Source: Selaginella moellendorffii (lineage: Eukaryota > Streptophyta > Lycopodiopsida > Selaginellales > Selaginellaceae). Taken from it: a DNA stretch of 64,000 nt. The notes under the pieces were generated by a model. It searched no databases. It worked only from the letters and a program-made list of their open reading frames with translations, and had not been told where the DNA came from. Positions within the stretch are counted from its first letter, which is position 1; each line of letters begins with the position of its first letter. The DNA lies in the NCBI RefSeq assembly GCF_000143415.4, contig NW_003314265.1, positions 1,322,446 to 1,386,445 of the forward strand, read 5' to 3'. The position numbers and the translations under genes were made by a program. Positions 1-10,744 of this stretch are shown piece after piece.

Positions 1-125
1 TCTCATACTCCGTGACAAGCTCATGAGCATGTGTAAGATTCCTAAGAGGTTCCCAAGTTGATTCACAAGTCAGGCAACCTTTCCACTTAATTAGATATTC
101 CTTGGAACGACCACCACGAGCTTTG
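1..125 (-). pseudogene. Chromodomain remnant at the integrase C-terminus
   Basis: The reverse complement reads KEYLIKWKGCLTCESTWEP, the beta-strand and aromatic-cage signature of a chromodomain (YLIKWKG followed by STWEP). In chromoviruses this module sits at the end of the integrase and is thought to steer integration towards chromatin marks. It runs off the left edge, so the end of pol and the far LTR are not visible. Confidence 0.8.
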
Positions 126-619
126 TGGGACAAGAGAATTGCCTTGACCTCATACTCAAGATCACCATTCACAACTTCCGGAGGGGGACAAATGTCCATA
201 GAGCGATCCGCATCAACATGATATGGTGCTAGTAAACTGATATGAAACACATCATGTACATGGGATAACTCATCTAGAATATTCAACTTATAAGATACAT
301 CACCAACTCGCATCAATATCTAATAGGGCTTGACATATCATGGTAACAGCTTCCAAGATAAAGATTCCTTAATGTTTATGTTCCAAGAAGATAACCATAC
401 ATGATCTCTCATTTGATAGGATACATTTTGACGATGTTAATCCTTAATACGTCAATACCTATCCTGAGCTTTGCCCATCGCCTCAATAGCTCTAGACCAA
501 CTTTGGCATAGCTGCTCTACATAAATCTCAAAGGCCCGGACCAACACTTTGGACATTGGTTTCGGTACAACAATCTATTGAGGCACCCCATGAGCATTCC
601 CTTATAGCATCTCCCGCAG

Positions 620-1480
620 AGAATAGCCAATAACGCTGTTAAATGTGTTGTTATAACATATTTCTGTTGTGTCCAAATGTTCAACCCAGTCATGTTGGTC
701 CACTATGACATAGTACTACAGATAATCCTCAACTTGAGCATTCATATGTTTGGTCTGCCCATCAATTTGAGGATGATAAGCCATACTAAACTTCAACTTG
801 GTACCAAACAGCTGGAACAGTGTGCCCCAAAACTTCCCCGTAAACCTTGAATCTCTATTTAAGATCATCTCTTCGAGAAGACTATGAACTCATACTACTT
901 CATGGAAAAAAAGCTTTGCTACTTGCTTCGCATTCATTGTTTCCATAGTTTGAATGAAGTGTGCAATCTTTGACAACTGATCCACAACCACCATCAAAGT
1001 ATTATAACCCTTAGACTTCGGCAAGCAAGTGGCAAAATCAAGTGTCACACTCTAAAATGGCCATGTCAGTGCTGGAATGCACTGCAACTTTCCAGCTTGC
1101 TTTTAGTTCTGCGCTTACATTGCTGGCATATAGAGCAGGAACGAACATAATCCGCTATATCACCTTCCATACCAGACCAAAAAAATCCCTTTTTTCAATG
1201 AAGCAAGAGTCTTTTTTTTTCCATCATGTCCTACTTCCTGAACATAATGATGTTCCTGTAGAAACAACTGCTGCAGATCCTTAGAGGGAAGATACAATCT
1301 TTCTTGCTTATAAAAAATAAGTCTATCCCGAACTGAGAAGTGAAGTTTTATATTGGTATGGCTAGCAACTTTCGTGGCTTCACTACCAAGGTTTTGCTTC
1401 GACAACTCCACATGATGTAAAATTACCTTTGCTAATAGATCACTTCCATATGAAGCCCAAATGTTTTCCAACCAATCCAA
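620..1480 (-). pseudogene. Integrase remnant (zinc-binding domain and catalytic core)
   Basis: Residues read from 1160-1480 include HHYVQEVGHDGKKKT, the HHCC-type zinc-binding start of Ty3 integrases. Further on (about 740-850) the frame reads RDSRFTGKFW and then AYHPQIDGQTKHMN, the end of the DDE core. In active family members the glutamate after DGQT is catalytic; here the codon at 749-751 gives lysine. In-frame stops and frameshifts separate the blocks. The domain is recognisable but not functional. Confidence 0.8.
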
Positions 1481-1499
1481 ACTGATTGCTAATATTGCC

Positions 1500-1930
1500 T
1501 AGAACTGAGACTGACGACTCAATGCATCTGAAACAATATTGTCTTTATCAGGTTCATATATGATTTCAATATCATATCTAGTAAGCTTCTTTTGCCAATG
1601 AGTCTGTTTCAGCGTAAGTTTTGGCTACATAGCAAAGTAGCTCAGTGTGTTATTATCTGTATAAACTTTGGTATATCCACCCAAATAGTGTCTCTAGTGT
1701 TCCAATGCCGACACTATAGCAAACATCTTTTTCTCGTGTGTTGGCCATTTTCGTTGGGTTTCATCCAATTTCTTGGAATAAAACGCAATAGAACAACCAT
1801 ATTGCCTTAGCGTAACACCAACTGCTTTGTCACAATTTTGCTACAACACGGCACCAATAGTATAGCCAGATGCATCACAATGCACTTCAAAGGGTTTATC
1901 AAGAGCTGGGATCCTGAGAACAGGAATCGT
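1500..1930 (-). pseudogene. RNase H remnant of the gypsy polyprotein
   Basis: The reverse complement around 1845-1925 reads LDKPFEVHCDASGYTIGAVL, the conserved start of Ty3-type RNase H (F-x-V-x-CDASG-x-x-IGAVL) with its first catalytic aspartate. Downstream the frame decays with stops. It is separated from RT by the TRIM insertion and about 190 bp of flanking pol sequence. Confidence 0.78.
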
Positions 1931-2116
1931 AGTCAGATCTCCTTCAATCATACAAAAGCACGCTAACAAGCTGGTGTCTAATGAAACAGTATATTACATT
2001 TCATTAACTCAGTCAACGAAAGAGCGATTCTTGCAAAATTGCAGACAAACTTGCGATAGTATCCTGCCAAACCGAGAGAGGAACAAACATCTGATACAAT
2101 GGTTGAAACTTCCTAG

Positions 2117-2310
2117 TGTAAGCTCCTGAGTTTGGACTTCCCGGGAGGTCACCCAGCCCAGTACTATTCAAACCCAAGGACGCTTAACCCCAAGTATCCC
2201 AAGACTCTTAACCGATTGAAAAAGGGGGTGCACTCTTGTTCATGGGCCCTTTCCCTCTATATTTGAACCCCATGGATCGTCTCTCAAGTCGTTCCCTTTG
2301 GTTGCTTACA
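2117..2310 (-). repeat. TRIM LTR (left copy)
   Basis: 194 bp, TG...CA, differing from the 2624-2817 copy at only a handful of bases (for example the cagccc/caaccc, gactc/gaccc and ccctctata/ccttctatg positions). The low divergence suggests insertion well after the host gypsy copy began to decay. Confidence 0.88.
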
Positions 2311-2373
2311 ATTCACCACGCTTCCCTGCAAGTTCACGCCCTCGTGAACGGAAGCTGAGAGCCGCAGCTCTCC

Positions 2374-2587
2374 CGAGAGCCCCGCTCTCTTGACACCCTA
2401 CCCCTCGGGTCGAGCCCAGCGGGAGCAAATTGGACCAGCCAGATGTCAATCAACATGTGGTGCGATTCCATTTAGCCAACCGAGAGCCCCGCTCTCTTGA
2501 CACCCTACCCCTCGGGTCGAGCCCAGCGGGAGCAAATTGGACCAGCCAGATGTCAATCAACATGTGGTGCGATTCCCTTTAGCCAAC
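2374..2587. repeat. 107-bp direct tandem duplication inside the TRIM
   Basis: Positions 2374-2480 and 2481-2587 are almost identical; both begin CGAGAGCCCC and both contain the GGTCGAGCCCAGCGGGAGC stretch. The duplication makes up two thirds of the TRIM interior. Whether other copies of the family carry it cannot be judged from this window. Confidence 0.9.
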
Positions 2588-2623
2588 CAACAGAGTCGGA
2601 CCCGAGACCGCTCTGATACCAAA

Positions 2624-2817
2624 TGTAAGCTCCTGAGTTTGGACTTCCCGGGAGGTCACCCAACCCAGTACTATTCAAACCCAAGGACGCTTAACCCCAA
2701 GTATCCCAAGACCCTTAACCGATTGGAAAAGGGGGTGCACTCTTGTTCATGGGCCCTTTCCTTCTATGTTTGAACCCCATGGATCGTCTCTCAAGTCGTT
2801 CCCTTTGGTTGCTTACA
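2624..2817 (-). repeat. TRIM LTR (right copy, 5' LTR in element orientation)
   Basis: 194 bp, TG...CA, immediately followed on the minus strand by two bases and the tRNA-Met primer-binding site. A third, internally deleted LTR of the same family is seen at 8134-8206. Confidence 0.88.
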
Positions 2818-2956
2818 CTTAGGACTTCACCGCTTCCACCTTCTTTAGATCTACCTCAATTACACCACCACTAATTACATGTCCAAGAAAGTTCACGTGC
2901 AATTGTCCAAAAGCATATTTACTTTCTTTAGCATATAGTTTGTGCTTCCGCAATTT

Positions 2957-3445
2957 CTAAAACACCAGCTCCAAGTGTTTCAAATGATCCTCCAACGTTT
3001 CACTAAAGATTAGAACATCATCGATATATAGGACAACAAATGTGTCCAAATAATCTCTAAATATTCTATCCATCATTGTGTTGAATGTTGTTGGAGCATT
3101 GCATAACCTAAATAGCATGACAAGGAACTCATAAGATCCGTACTGAGACTTAAAGGCTGTCTTCTCCATATCCTGATCCACCACCCGTATCTGATGATAC
3201 CCGGACTGCAAATCAAGTCACGTAAAATACTTAACCTTTAAGAGTTGGTCAAATAAGTCATCAATGCAAGGCAAAGGATAACTATTTTTGACCGTGATCT
3301 TGTTGAGTGCCCAATAATCAATACACATCCTCATAGTTCCATCCTTTTTCATAACAAAAAGGACCGGTGCTCCATAATGTGACTTGTTTGGTTGGATATA
3401 ACTTTTGTTAAGAAGCTCCATGAGTTGTTTCTTGAGTTTAGCCAT
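2957..3445 (-). pseudogene. Reverse transcriptase remnant of the gypsy element
   Basis: The minus-strand reading holds the RT fingers ([23 protein letters not shown]) and palm. The catalytic box LYIDDVLIFS (Y-x-D-D intact) is at about 3010-3045. Two frames are needed, with a break near 3215, so the domain is not translatable as one protein. The family-typical [18 protein letters not shown] start of RT precedes it. Confidence 0.88.
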
Positions 3446-3723
3446 TTCCTTGATGGAGTTTTTGTAAGTGGTTTAGAACCCAAAATAACCTCAATTCGAT
3501 GATTAACTTCATAGCTAAGAGGTAGCTCTGGTAGCAAATCCTTCAGGAAGATATCCTGATTCTACGCTAACAACTCTATTATCTTCTTTGGTATAGGATC
3601 AACCCTGTCATCGATTCGAATTAAGTCACCAACACCCTCAGCTTCCATTACTTGAACCCAAAAGGTCTGACATCCCTTCTTAGCTGCTTTTTGAGTGGCT
3701 CTTGTAGTCAGGAACTTAGCATC

Positions 3724-4080
3724 TTAATCCTTTGAGGAGTGTTTTTGCAACTGGAGGGACACATCAAGATGTCCTTCTGACTTCAATGTGATATGACTTT
3801 GTCTAGCACCATAAATCCCTTTAATATATTTGTTGAAGAAATCCATATCAAACACCATATGAAAGTCTGGTATCTTCAACACTACCAAGTCCACTCTTTC
3901 TTTCCACTTATATAATTTTATTGGAACATCACTCACAAATTTTTTGGCTACTTGCCCCCATTCTGCAAATTGGAAGTATATGGGCAACATTCAATCTTAA
4001 CAACTTAACTAAGTCTTCAGCTATCACACTCTGTGTAGCTCTTATGTTAATCATCACTCAGATTCGGTGTCCGCAGACAA
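3724..4080 (-). pseudogene. Retropepsin-like region of the gypsy element
   Basis: Around 4010-4070 the minus strand reads VMINIRATQSVIAEDLVKLL, which aligns by pattern with the retropepsin active-site strand (normally D-T/S-G-A followed by a helix of this type). The catalytic Asp-Thr-Gly has become Asn-Ile-Arg. Further along, VDLVVLKIPDFHMVFDMDFF matches the flap and second half of clan AA retropepsins (the usual GMDFL is DMDFF). The protease is therefore inactive. Confidence 0.6.
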
Positions 4081-4262
4081 AGCCTACCAAATGCATCAAC
4101 AAATCAGTGTTTGCATTAACTATGAGAAGAGCTTGAAGAAAGCAACAAAATTAACTCACCTCCTCTTTCTCATAGTCTGTATTGACAAACTTATCAACCC
4201 CTTCAATTTCACCACCACCATTTTCCCTCATGACATTAATACAAGACTTTGTCTTATCCTTG

Positions 4263-4318
4263 TTGGGACATTCTAAGGACCTATGTCCTGACTCTCCACA
4301 ATGGAAGCAATGACCCAC
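4263..4318 (-). pseudogene. Gag CCHC zinc knuckle
   Basis: The reverse complement reads HCFHCGESGHRSLECPNK, a C-x2-C-x4-H-x4-C nucleocapsid zinc knuckle with all four ligands intact. It marks the gag/pol boundary and fixes the order of the element. Confidence 0.88.
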
Positions 4319-4607
4319 AATACCCATTCTGCTAGAAGCAAGTTTTGTAAATTGCTACTGCTTGTACCCACCAGGAGGAGGAACAGAGAGCCTAGGACCA
4401 GAAGAAACTATTGGTAGTCTCCAACCACCACCACCTTTGTTAACCGTTGCTTGTGAGCCTCTAAGCTAGAACATTCCTTCCACCCTTTATTTCCGATCAC
4501 CTTGTTTATTCCCAGAATTCTTATTTGTCCGAGGTACCAGCATATGGCTGCTGATATTGTTCCATAAGCAAGTGACTAAAGGCAACTTGCTGCACTTCCA
4601 AGTATGT

Positions 4608-6423
4608 GTGAGACACAAAATCCCTAGGCCCCAAAGTGGAGCCGAAAGGGTGCCATGTGGTAGTGGCTGAAGCGAAAGCCAAACGAGTATAACACGTTTG
4701 GACTAAAAGCTCCGACTTGAAAATGTCGAGAGTGGGAGTGGAACTCCCAACGAAGTGCTCGAGGAATGAGCACGAAGCGAGCAATAAGCGAGGCTCCAAA
4801 AAGGGACCCAAAAGGACCAACACATGACACGTGGAAGTGTCCGAGATGGACCCGAGATGGACCCGAGATGGACCTAAGCTGGAGTCTGAAGTGGAGTCCG
4901 AGAAGGACCCCGAGATGGAGTCTGAGGTGGAGTCCAAGGTGGACATGAGATGGATCCGAGATTGAGTCCGAGACGGACCCAAGATGGAGTCCGAGATGGA
5001 CCCGAGATGGAGTCCAAGATGGACCCGAGATGGAGTCCGAGATGGACCCGAGGTGGAGTCCGAGATGGACCCGAGATGGAGTCCGAGATGGAGTCTGAAA
5101 TGGAGTCCGAGATGGAGTCTGAAATGGAGTCCGAGATGGACCCGAGATGGAGTCCAAAGTCGAGACCGAGACCGGGACCGAGACCGGGACCGAGACCGGG
5201 ACCGAGACCGGGACCGACACCGGGACCGAGACCGGGACCGAGATCGGGACCGAGACCGGGACCGAGACCGGGACCGACACCGGGACCGAGACCGGGACCG
5301 AGACCGAGACCAAGATCGGGACCGAGACCAAGACCGAGACCGAGCCCGAGCCCGAGCCCGAGCCCGAGTCTGAGTCCGAGTCCGAGTCCGAGTCCGAGTC
5401 CGAGTCCGAGTCCGAGTCCGAGTCCGAGTTCGAGTCTGAGAGGGTGAAAGCCCAAAGCGTTCGTCTCCCAGACCCTGGGGGGTTTGGTGAGCTCCAAAAG
5501 TATAGTAAGGGGGAGGACTGTAGTGGAGCCAGTTTGGCCAGGAAAGGCTAGTTTGGCCCAGGAAGGCTGGACCCAGTGTTGGGTGATGAGCTGCCCATTG
5601 TGAAGTCCAAGACTAGAGCGAACACGGACCGACAAGCGGGGTAGCTTGGTGAAGTGTTCAAGAGCCAGCTCTAGTTCCCCCGGGAGATCAACTGGCCGAT
5701 GCTCCCAGTCCAAGTGTGGGTGGCACTACCTACTTGGATACCTAGTGTGGCTCAATGGAACCTTGCTCTAAGCCCATGGCTAGAGCACCAAAAGGCGAGA
5801 GGTGGGGAGAGTACCCATGAGGCTTGCGTAAGGCCACAGTGTTCCGAAATGTTGGCCCAAAGTCCCAGATTCTGGAAAGGAAAAGGAGTAGCCCTCTAGT
5901 GTGGTGACAAGGGACACAGTCACATAGTAAGGAAGTCCTAGAGGACAGTTGGACTTAGTGGTCGGGCTTGTGGGCCTTGATCCAGTGGCAGTGTTAGTGA
6001 ACACGGCCATGGACAAGAAGGGACTTGGCAGGGATTGGAAAGGAGACATTGGGGAAGGCTATTCCCCATGTCTGCAGGCATCCTGAGGATGCTATAGAGT
6101 GGATCTGGGATAGCCACTCATGGATGGATGGCCTAATCTTTGAGAGACAGGATTGTAATGTAGGTGGTGTTGGACCACCGATGTGACCAAGGTGAATGGG
6201 CATGGCCTAGCGTAACAGGCTGGTATGTCAGTGGTACCTTGGGGTGTCGGTCATGGGATCGGACACGTGGAGCACTTGGGCCAAGTGCAAAAGTTGAGTG
6301 GCATGGATGCCATTCGCGGGGCTAGCATGAATGGGACTTATGGAGGTTGTGAATGAGACTCCTCCAAGTGGTCGGAGGTACGGTTAAGTGACTAAAGTAG
6401 AATGGAAAAATTAGTCGCTTACA
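4608..6423. mobile_element. 1.8-kb TG...CA element with perfect 5-bp target duplication, probably a solo LTR
   Basis: The gag reading is broken between 4607 and 6424. The two flanks carry GTATG (4603-4607 and 6424-6428), a perfect 5-bp target duplication, and the insert starts TGTGAGAC and ends GCTTACA, the TG...CA ends of LTR elements. No internal terminal repeat, primer-binding site or retroviral domain is visible inside, so a solo LTR left by recombination is the simplest reading; a non-autonomous element cannot be excluded. About 600 bp of the interior is a composite minisatellite (4850-5440). The remainder (5440-6420) has no recognisable gene. Confidence 0.75.
4850..5440. repeat. Composite minisatellite (GAGATGGACC / GAGACCGGGACC / GAGTCC units)
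   Basis: Three linked tandem arrays share a GAG-rich core. Units of 10-12 bp of the form GAGATGGACCC or GAGATGGAGTCC occupy about 4850-5155, 12-bp GAGACCGGGACC units occupy about 5160-5335, and 6-bp GAGTCC or GAGCCC units occupy about 5340-5430. Because the unit lengths are even or multiples of three and lack stops, both strands appear open in several frames. These are low-complexity artefacts, not genes. The gradual change of unit suggests stepwise slippage from one core. Confidence 0.9.
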
Positions 6424-6920
6424 GTATGTCTTCAGCTTAAACTTCAAAAAGTGAACTTAAACCCTTCATAAAATAATTCCGAGAATCTTTGTCACTCATA
6501 TTGGCAATCATAATGCACTTCTGAGCAAACGTATTAACATAATGCATAAGGTCCCTTCGCTGCTTTATCTGCCAGAACTCTGTGCGAAGTCTCAGGCCAA
6601 GATCATCCGGTAAGTATTCCTTATGGATACAAGACTACATCTTGGTCCAACTTCTAGTCTGCTCTTTTTCAGTACATACCTGGTGCCACCAAGTTTTGGC
6701 ATGATCAATGAGCAAAGACTGCATGTATGCAACTTTCGTATGATCATCTATGTCTGCCACTAGGAAATAGTTTTCCATATCGTAGGCCCAGTTTTTTAAA
6801 ACCTGAAAGTCTCGCATGCCTTTAAAATTAGGTGGTTTCGGAGGCTTAAACTTTGAAATTCGTGCAACTGGAGGCAGTTGCAGAACTTCATCGTCCTCAG
6901 AACTTGAAGAGGAGTCCAAT
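6424..6920 (-). pseudogene. Gag remnant of the gypsy element
   Basis: Minus-strand reading 6635-6919 includes KPPKPPNFKGMRDFQVLKNW and DHAKTWWHQV, and 6430-6600 continues with LRTEFWQIKQRRDLMHYV and CIMIANMSDKDSRNYFMKGL. This is the Retrotrans_gag capsid fold pattern (W-x-x-x-ME-x-YF ... A-x-x-WW ... F-x-P). Frames differ between the blocks. Upstream sequence to about 7350 encodes a Glu/Lys-rich stretch in another frame that may be the gag N-terminus. Confidence 0.8.
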
Positions 6921-7351
6921 TACTTAGGTTTAGCTAGTTTAGCTACCTTAGCTTTTTTCTTCTTTTTCTTGTTCTCCTTCTTCAATTTGCAAAGTTCCCT
7001 TTGCAAATTCTTGATCTTGACTTTCTAAGCCATATGCTGCAATGTTGCATCATCTGGCTCTTCCTCTTTTGACTCAGCCTCAACCTCTTCCACAACATTT
7101 TTGGTAGGAGTTTCCTCCTCTTGATTCTCCCGTCTAGAGGTTTTAGCTTCATCAGCACAGTTCCTTTTCACCATCTTGCTAGCTACATACATGCCTTTAT
7201 TAGTAACTGAACATGCATACAACATTCTTACCGAATGGTGCAATCCAACTAATCCTACATAGGTCACTTCGAATTTACTAAAAAAGTCTTTGTGTATGCA
7301 ACTTAAGTCAGAAAATCCAACAAAAGTTAGATAGGAATCACTAAGACAATT

Positions 7352-7363
7352 CCTCTGATACCA
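7352..7363 (-). promoter_or_regulatory. Primer-binding site of the gypsy element
   Basis: The complement reads TGGTATCAGAGG, matching the plant initiator tRNA-Met primer site (TGGTATCAGAGC) at 11 of 12 positions. It lies two bases inside the LTR boundary at 7366. Confidence 0.82.
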
Positions 7364-7365
7364 AA

Positions 7366-8133
7366 TGTAGCACACATGAATTTGGAACTGAACTCCAAGC
7401 CCGTTACGCTACAAAATGAGGGTCTGATATAATTCCATGAGCACCAACTCCCTATATCTAGCACTTGTTTGCAAATGGTGTCAAACAATGTCTAACACAA
7501 TTTTGGCATATCGGTGGCGTAACGCAAGGAGGAGGGTACTCTACTGACTAGAGCAGCATGGAGCTTGGGCTTAGACTTAAGCTGAACGCAGAACAAGGAG
7601 CAACACAACCCAGTGGGAGCCAGACTAATATCTCAGATAGTCGAACATACATTCCAACCACTATCCCTACTATACATTTAGAATCGGGTATCGACCCCCC
7701 CCCCCCCCCCCCCCAAGGAACACATGTTCTGGGCTTTCACCCCAAGCCTCCTTTAGTATCAGGAATTAGTCTCTAGAACAAGCTTAAAACTTACTAAATA
7801 TGGAATATTCCTAGATTGTGAATTTGCATGGGACGAATACCATTGTGTTCAAGCCAATTTCTACATTCCATAGATATGCCAAATTAGCAAATCTAGACAC
7901 TTTCCATAATTAGTCAATAGAACAAAATGAGACCAATACAAAGGGCATAATAGCGAGGGTGTTTGGCAGACACGATAAGCTATTATCTAGCAAATGTTGA
8001 GGGACCAATCTCAATATTGTAGGGGTTCTTGATATTAGCAAATGCAAGTCAATAACATGAGTTTCTCAAACTAGGCCGAGTATGCTCCGTAAGAAACACA
8101 TATGGTTTCTACCTTATGTTTATCCGATTTAAG
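7366..8133 (-). repeat. Probable 5' LTR of the gypsy element (right boundary not determinable) and flank
   Basis: The LTR starts at TGTAGCAC (7366) directly next to the primer-binding site. The partner LTR lies outside the window, so its right end cannot be set by comparison; a length of a few hundred bases is likely. A 20-base poly-C run is at 7695-7714. I see no gene in 7366-8133. Confidence 0.5.
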
Positions 8134-8206
8134 TGTAAGGTCATTGACCAATTTCTCAGAGTTCACCCAACCTAATATTATTCATTCCCTTTGGTTGCTT
8201 ATAACA
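8134..8206. repeat. Internally deleted TRIM-family LTR
   Basis: The stretch begins TGTAAGG and contains TTCACCCAACCTAATATTATTCA followed directly by TTCCCTTTGGTTGCTTATAACA. These match the start, the GGTCACCCAACCCAGTACTATTCA block and the TTCCCTTTGGTTGCTTACA end of the 194-bp LTR at 2624-2817, with about 120 bp missing from the middle. It is an older, diverged solo copy. Confidence 0.7.
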
Positions 8207-9700
8207 AGTGGTTACGCTCAAACCATTATACCATTGCAATGCCGTCCTTTAGAGATATGTGGGAAACTCATGTAGACCCTAAGCATCATCCCAAGAATGT
8301 TAAATGGCAATCACCATAAAGTGATCAAACTAATAGTACATATTATCCCTAAGATTCTTGTAGAAGAGCTTTGACTGGAAGCAAGGATTGGTAGTAAGAG
8401 TATAAGGAGTTATACCATATGTTGTGAATGTGGTTATCAATTGAGTTTGATTGTTCAACTACAACTATACAACATTAAACAATTGCACCAATTGGTGCTC
8501 TAATGTTAAAGGAGGAAGATGCTATTACTTTGCCATAAAGATGAATGAAAAAGAGACAAACAAAAGAGAAGAAACTAAAAAAGCTATAAGAAAAGTGAAA
8601 TCTAGATAATGCAAAAGCTATATCTAAACCAAAACCCTAAATTCAAGCACTTCTTAGGGACAATCAAAGTTGCCTCTCATTTCCACTAATGTGAATGTAT
8701 GAAATATAAAAATATGTATATATAAGTTTACAGCATTGTAGTTGTAGACTTCAACCTCACAATATTAATATGTAAGCCACTATATCTTTAGTTATTCCAA
8801 ATATTCATGCAAAGTATAATTTAATAAAAGACATCTATATTTTTTATTTCTTATATTATGAGCTTTGTGTAATTTATGCTTTTTACTTATTATCCTTATA
8901 GTGGGATTTTGATAGCCATTAGATTAGTTTCAATCTAGACCATTTGCTCTTGTATATAAACTAGGATTTGTGGACTAATTAATATGTAAATTTTTATATT
9001 TCATTTCCATATTCCATGCACTCATTTTGATGGAGGTGAAAAGGACATTTTGTTAGTGCTATTGTAATGGAAAGTTTTAACATAAAGATTCTTTAAGGAA
9101 ATAAGGAATCATGCAAGTAATAAAGGGTTTTTATGTGAACAAATCAATAACCCTTCTATCCTTCTTTTGAGAGTATTACTCAACATTAATTCATCAAGTA
9201 TTTAATTTTCAAGTTTGTTTTTATAACAAGAGGTCTTCTATTATTCTCTTTATGTTAGTTGATAAAAGTTTGAATTTATCTTCTATTGCTCATCCTATTG
9301 CCATATATTGTTGTTTATAGTTATGTCATGTAGTAGAATAAATTTTCATTTTTTATGGTAACAATTATACATATGCATGTGCATGGGATGAGATAAACTT
9401 AGCTATGCATGTGGGAGATTTTGAGTTTAAACTTCAATTGTTACAGGTGATGTTAAGTCAAGCTTTTGATTTTATTATTGGTATAAATTGATTGTAACAC
9501 AATCATGGCAAATGTGACTTTGAGGCTCTCCTCTTTGTCTCATACTTCCTCACATTTCTTCCATTCTTCTCACTTTCATTCCCTTTTGTTCTTCTGCTTT
9601 TATCACTTTTGCCTCTCCATTATTTCTTATTATATTTCAATTTTACTCTTTTATTCCCTCTCTAGATCCCTTCAATGGTTCTTATGTTGCAACGGTATAT
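8207..9700. other. AT-rich intergenic DNA, no gene seen
   Basis: About 1.5 kb of AT-rich sequence. I found no conserved protein reading on either strand, no tRNA and no clear repeat structure. Confidence 0.6.
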
Positions 9701-9714
9701 TGATCTTTTTGATT

Positions 9715-10005
9715 TTAACTTATTGTTTTGGGCTAAGATTGCAACACATCATTCTATTCCAACGTAGGATGTTCATCCAATCAAAGTTATTATTTAGCAT
9801 CAGTCACTAAAGGAAATCAAAATTTTACACACACATATCAAAGAGATATTAAAAATAGGTGTTATCAAAAAGTCTCAAAATCCTTAAACATGTGAATATC
9901 ATCTTATGATGGGAGTGTTTGCTTTTGTATTGACTAAATTCAATGTTAACTCTATGTTTAAACTCATAAATTATAAGACTTTTTTCTTCATCCCACATCA
10001 AAGTT
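9715..10005 (+). pseudogene. Possible very decayed gypsy reverse-transcriptase fragment
   Basis: In shifting frames the plus strand reads HIILFQ..., then IKEILKIGVIKKSQNP, then KLINYKTFFFIPH. These recall the consecutive RT blocks H-R-I-x-L, I-x-E-x-L-x-x-G-x-I-x-x-S-x-S-P and the L-N-x-x-T-x-x-x-x-x-x-P-x-P block. The match is by eye, crosses several stops and may be chance. Confidence 0.35.
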
Positions 10006-10038
10006 AGAGGTTGAAATTACTAGAGCAAGAAATTTAGG

Positions 10039-10740
<702 letters not shown>

Positions 10741-10744
10741 ATCT

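Larger units (their letters stand above)
2117..2817 (-). mobile_element. TRIM (terminal-repeat retrotransposon in miniature), 701 bp
   Basis: Two near-identical 194-bp direct repeats (2117-2310 and 2624-2817) begin TGTAAGC and end GCTTACA and flank a 313-bp non-coding interior. On the minus strand the sequence next to the right-hand LTR is TGGTATCAGAGC (complement of 2610-2621), the initiator-tRNA-Met primer-binding site, so the element points left. The flanks CCTAG (2112-2116) and CTTAG (2818-2822) look like a 5-bp target duplication with one later mutation. It lies in the pol gene of the gypsy element. There is no coding capacity, so mobility would need proteins from another element. Confidence 0.9.
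1..7365 (-). mobile_element. Decayed Ty3/gypsy chromovirus, internal region (interrupted by two insertions)
   Basis: On the minus strand the order is primer-binding site (7352-7363), gag (about 6420-6920, resuming 4520-4607), CCHC zinc knuckle (4263-4318), protease-like region (about 3724-4070), reverse transcriptase (2957-3445), RNase H (about 1500-1930), integrase zinc-binding domain (about 1160-1300), integrase core (about 620-850) and a C-terminal chromodomain (1-125). This order, with the chromodomain after the integrase, is that of plant chromoviruses. The frame is broken by many stops and frameshifts, so the copy is dead. The TRIM element at 2117-2817 splits RT from RNase H, and the 4608-6423 element splits gag. 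The downstream LTR lies beyond the left window edge. Confidence 0.88.

Noticed and set aside
4850-5440. Possible CRISPR-like array
   Set aside because: Units are 6-12 bp, contiguous and without spacers, in a plant genome. This is a minisatellite.
4624-5713. Long open frames on both strands with Ser-Val-Pro-Val, Leu-Gly or Arg-Asp repeats
   Set aside because: They are translations of the GAG-rich minisatellite, open in several frames on both strands at once, with no start context or conserved domain.
9505-9810. 101-codon plus-strand Ser/Phe-rich frame
   Set aside because: Low-complexity hydrophobic reading in AT-rich DNA without conserved features.
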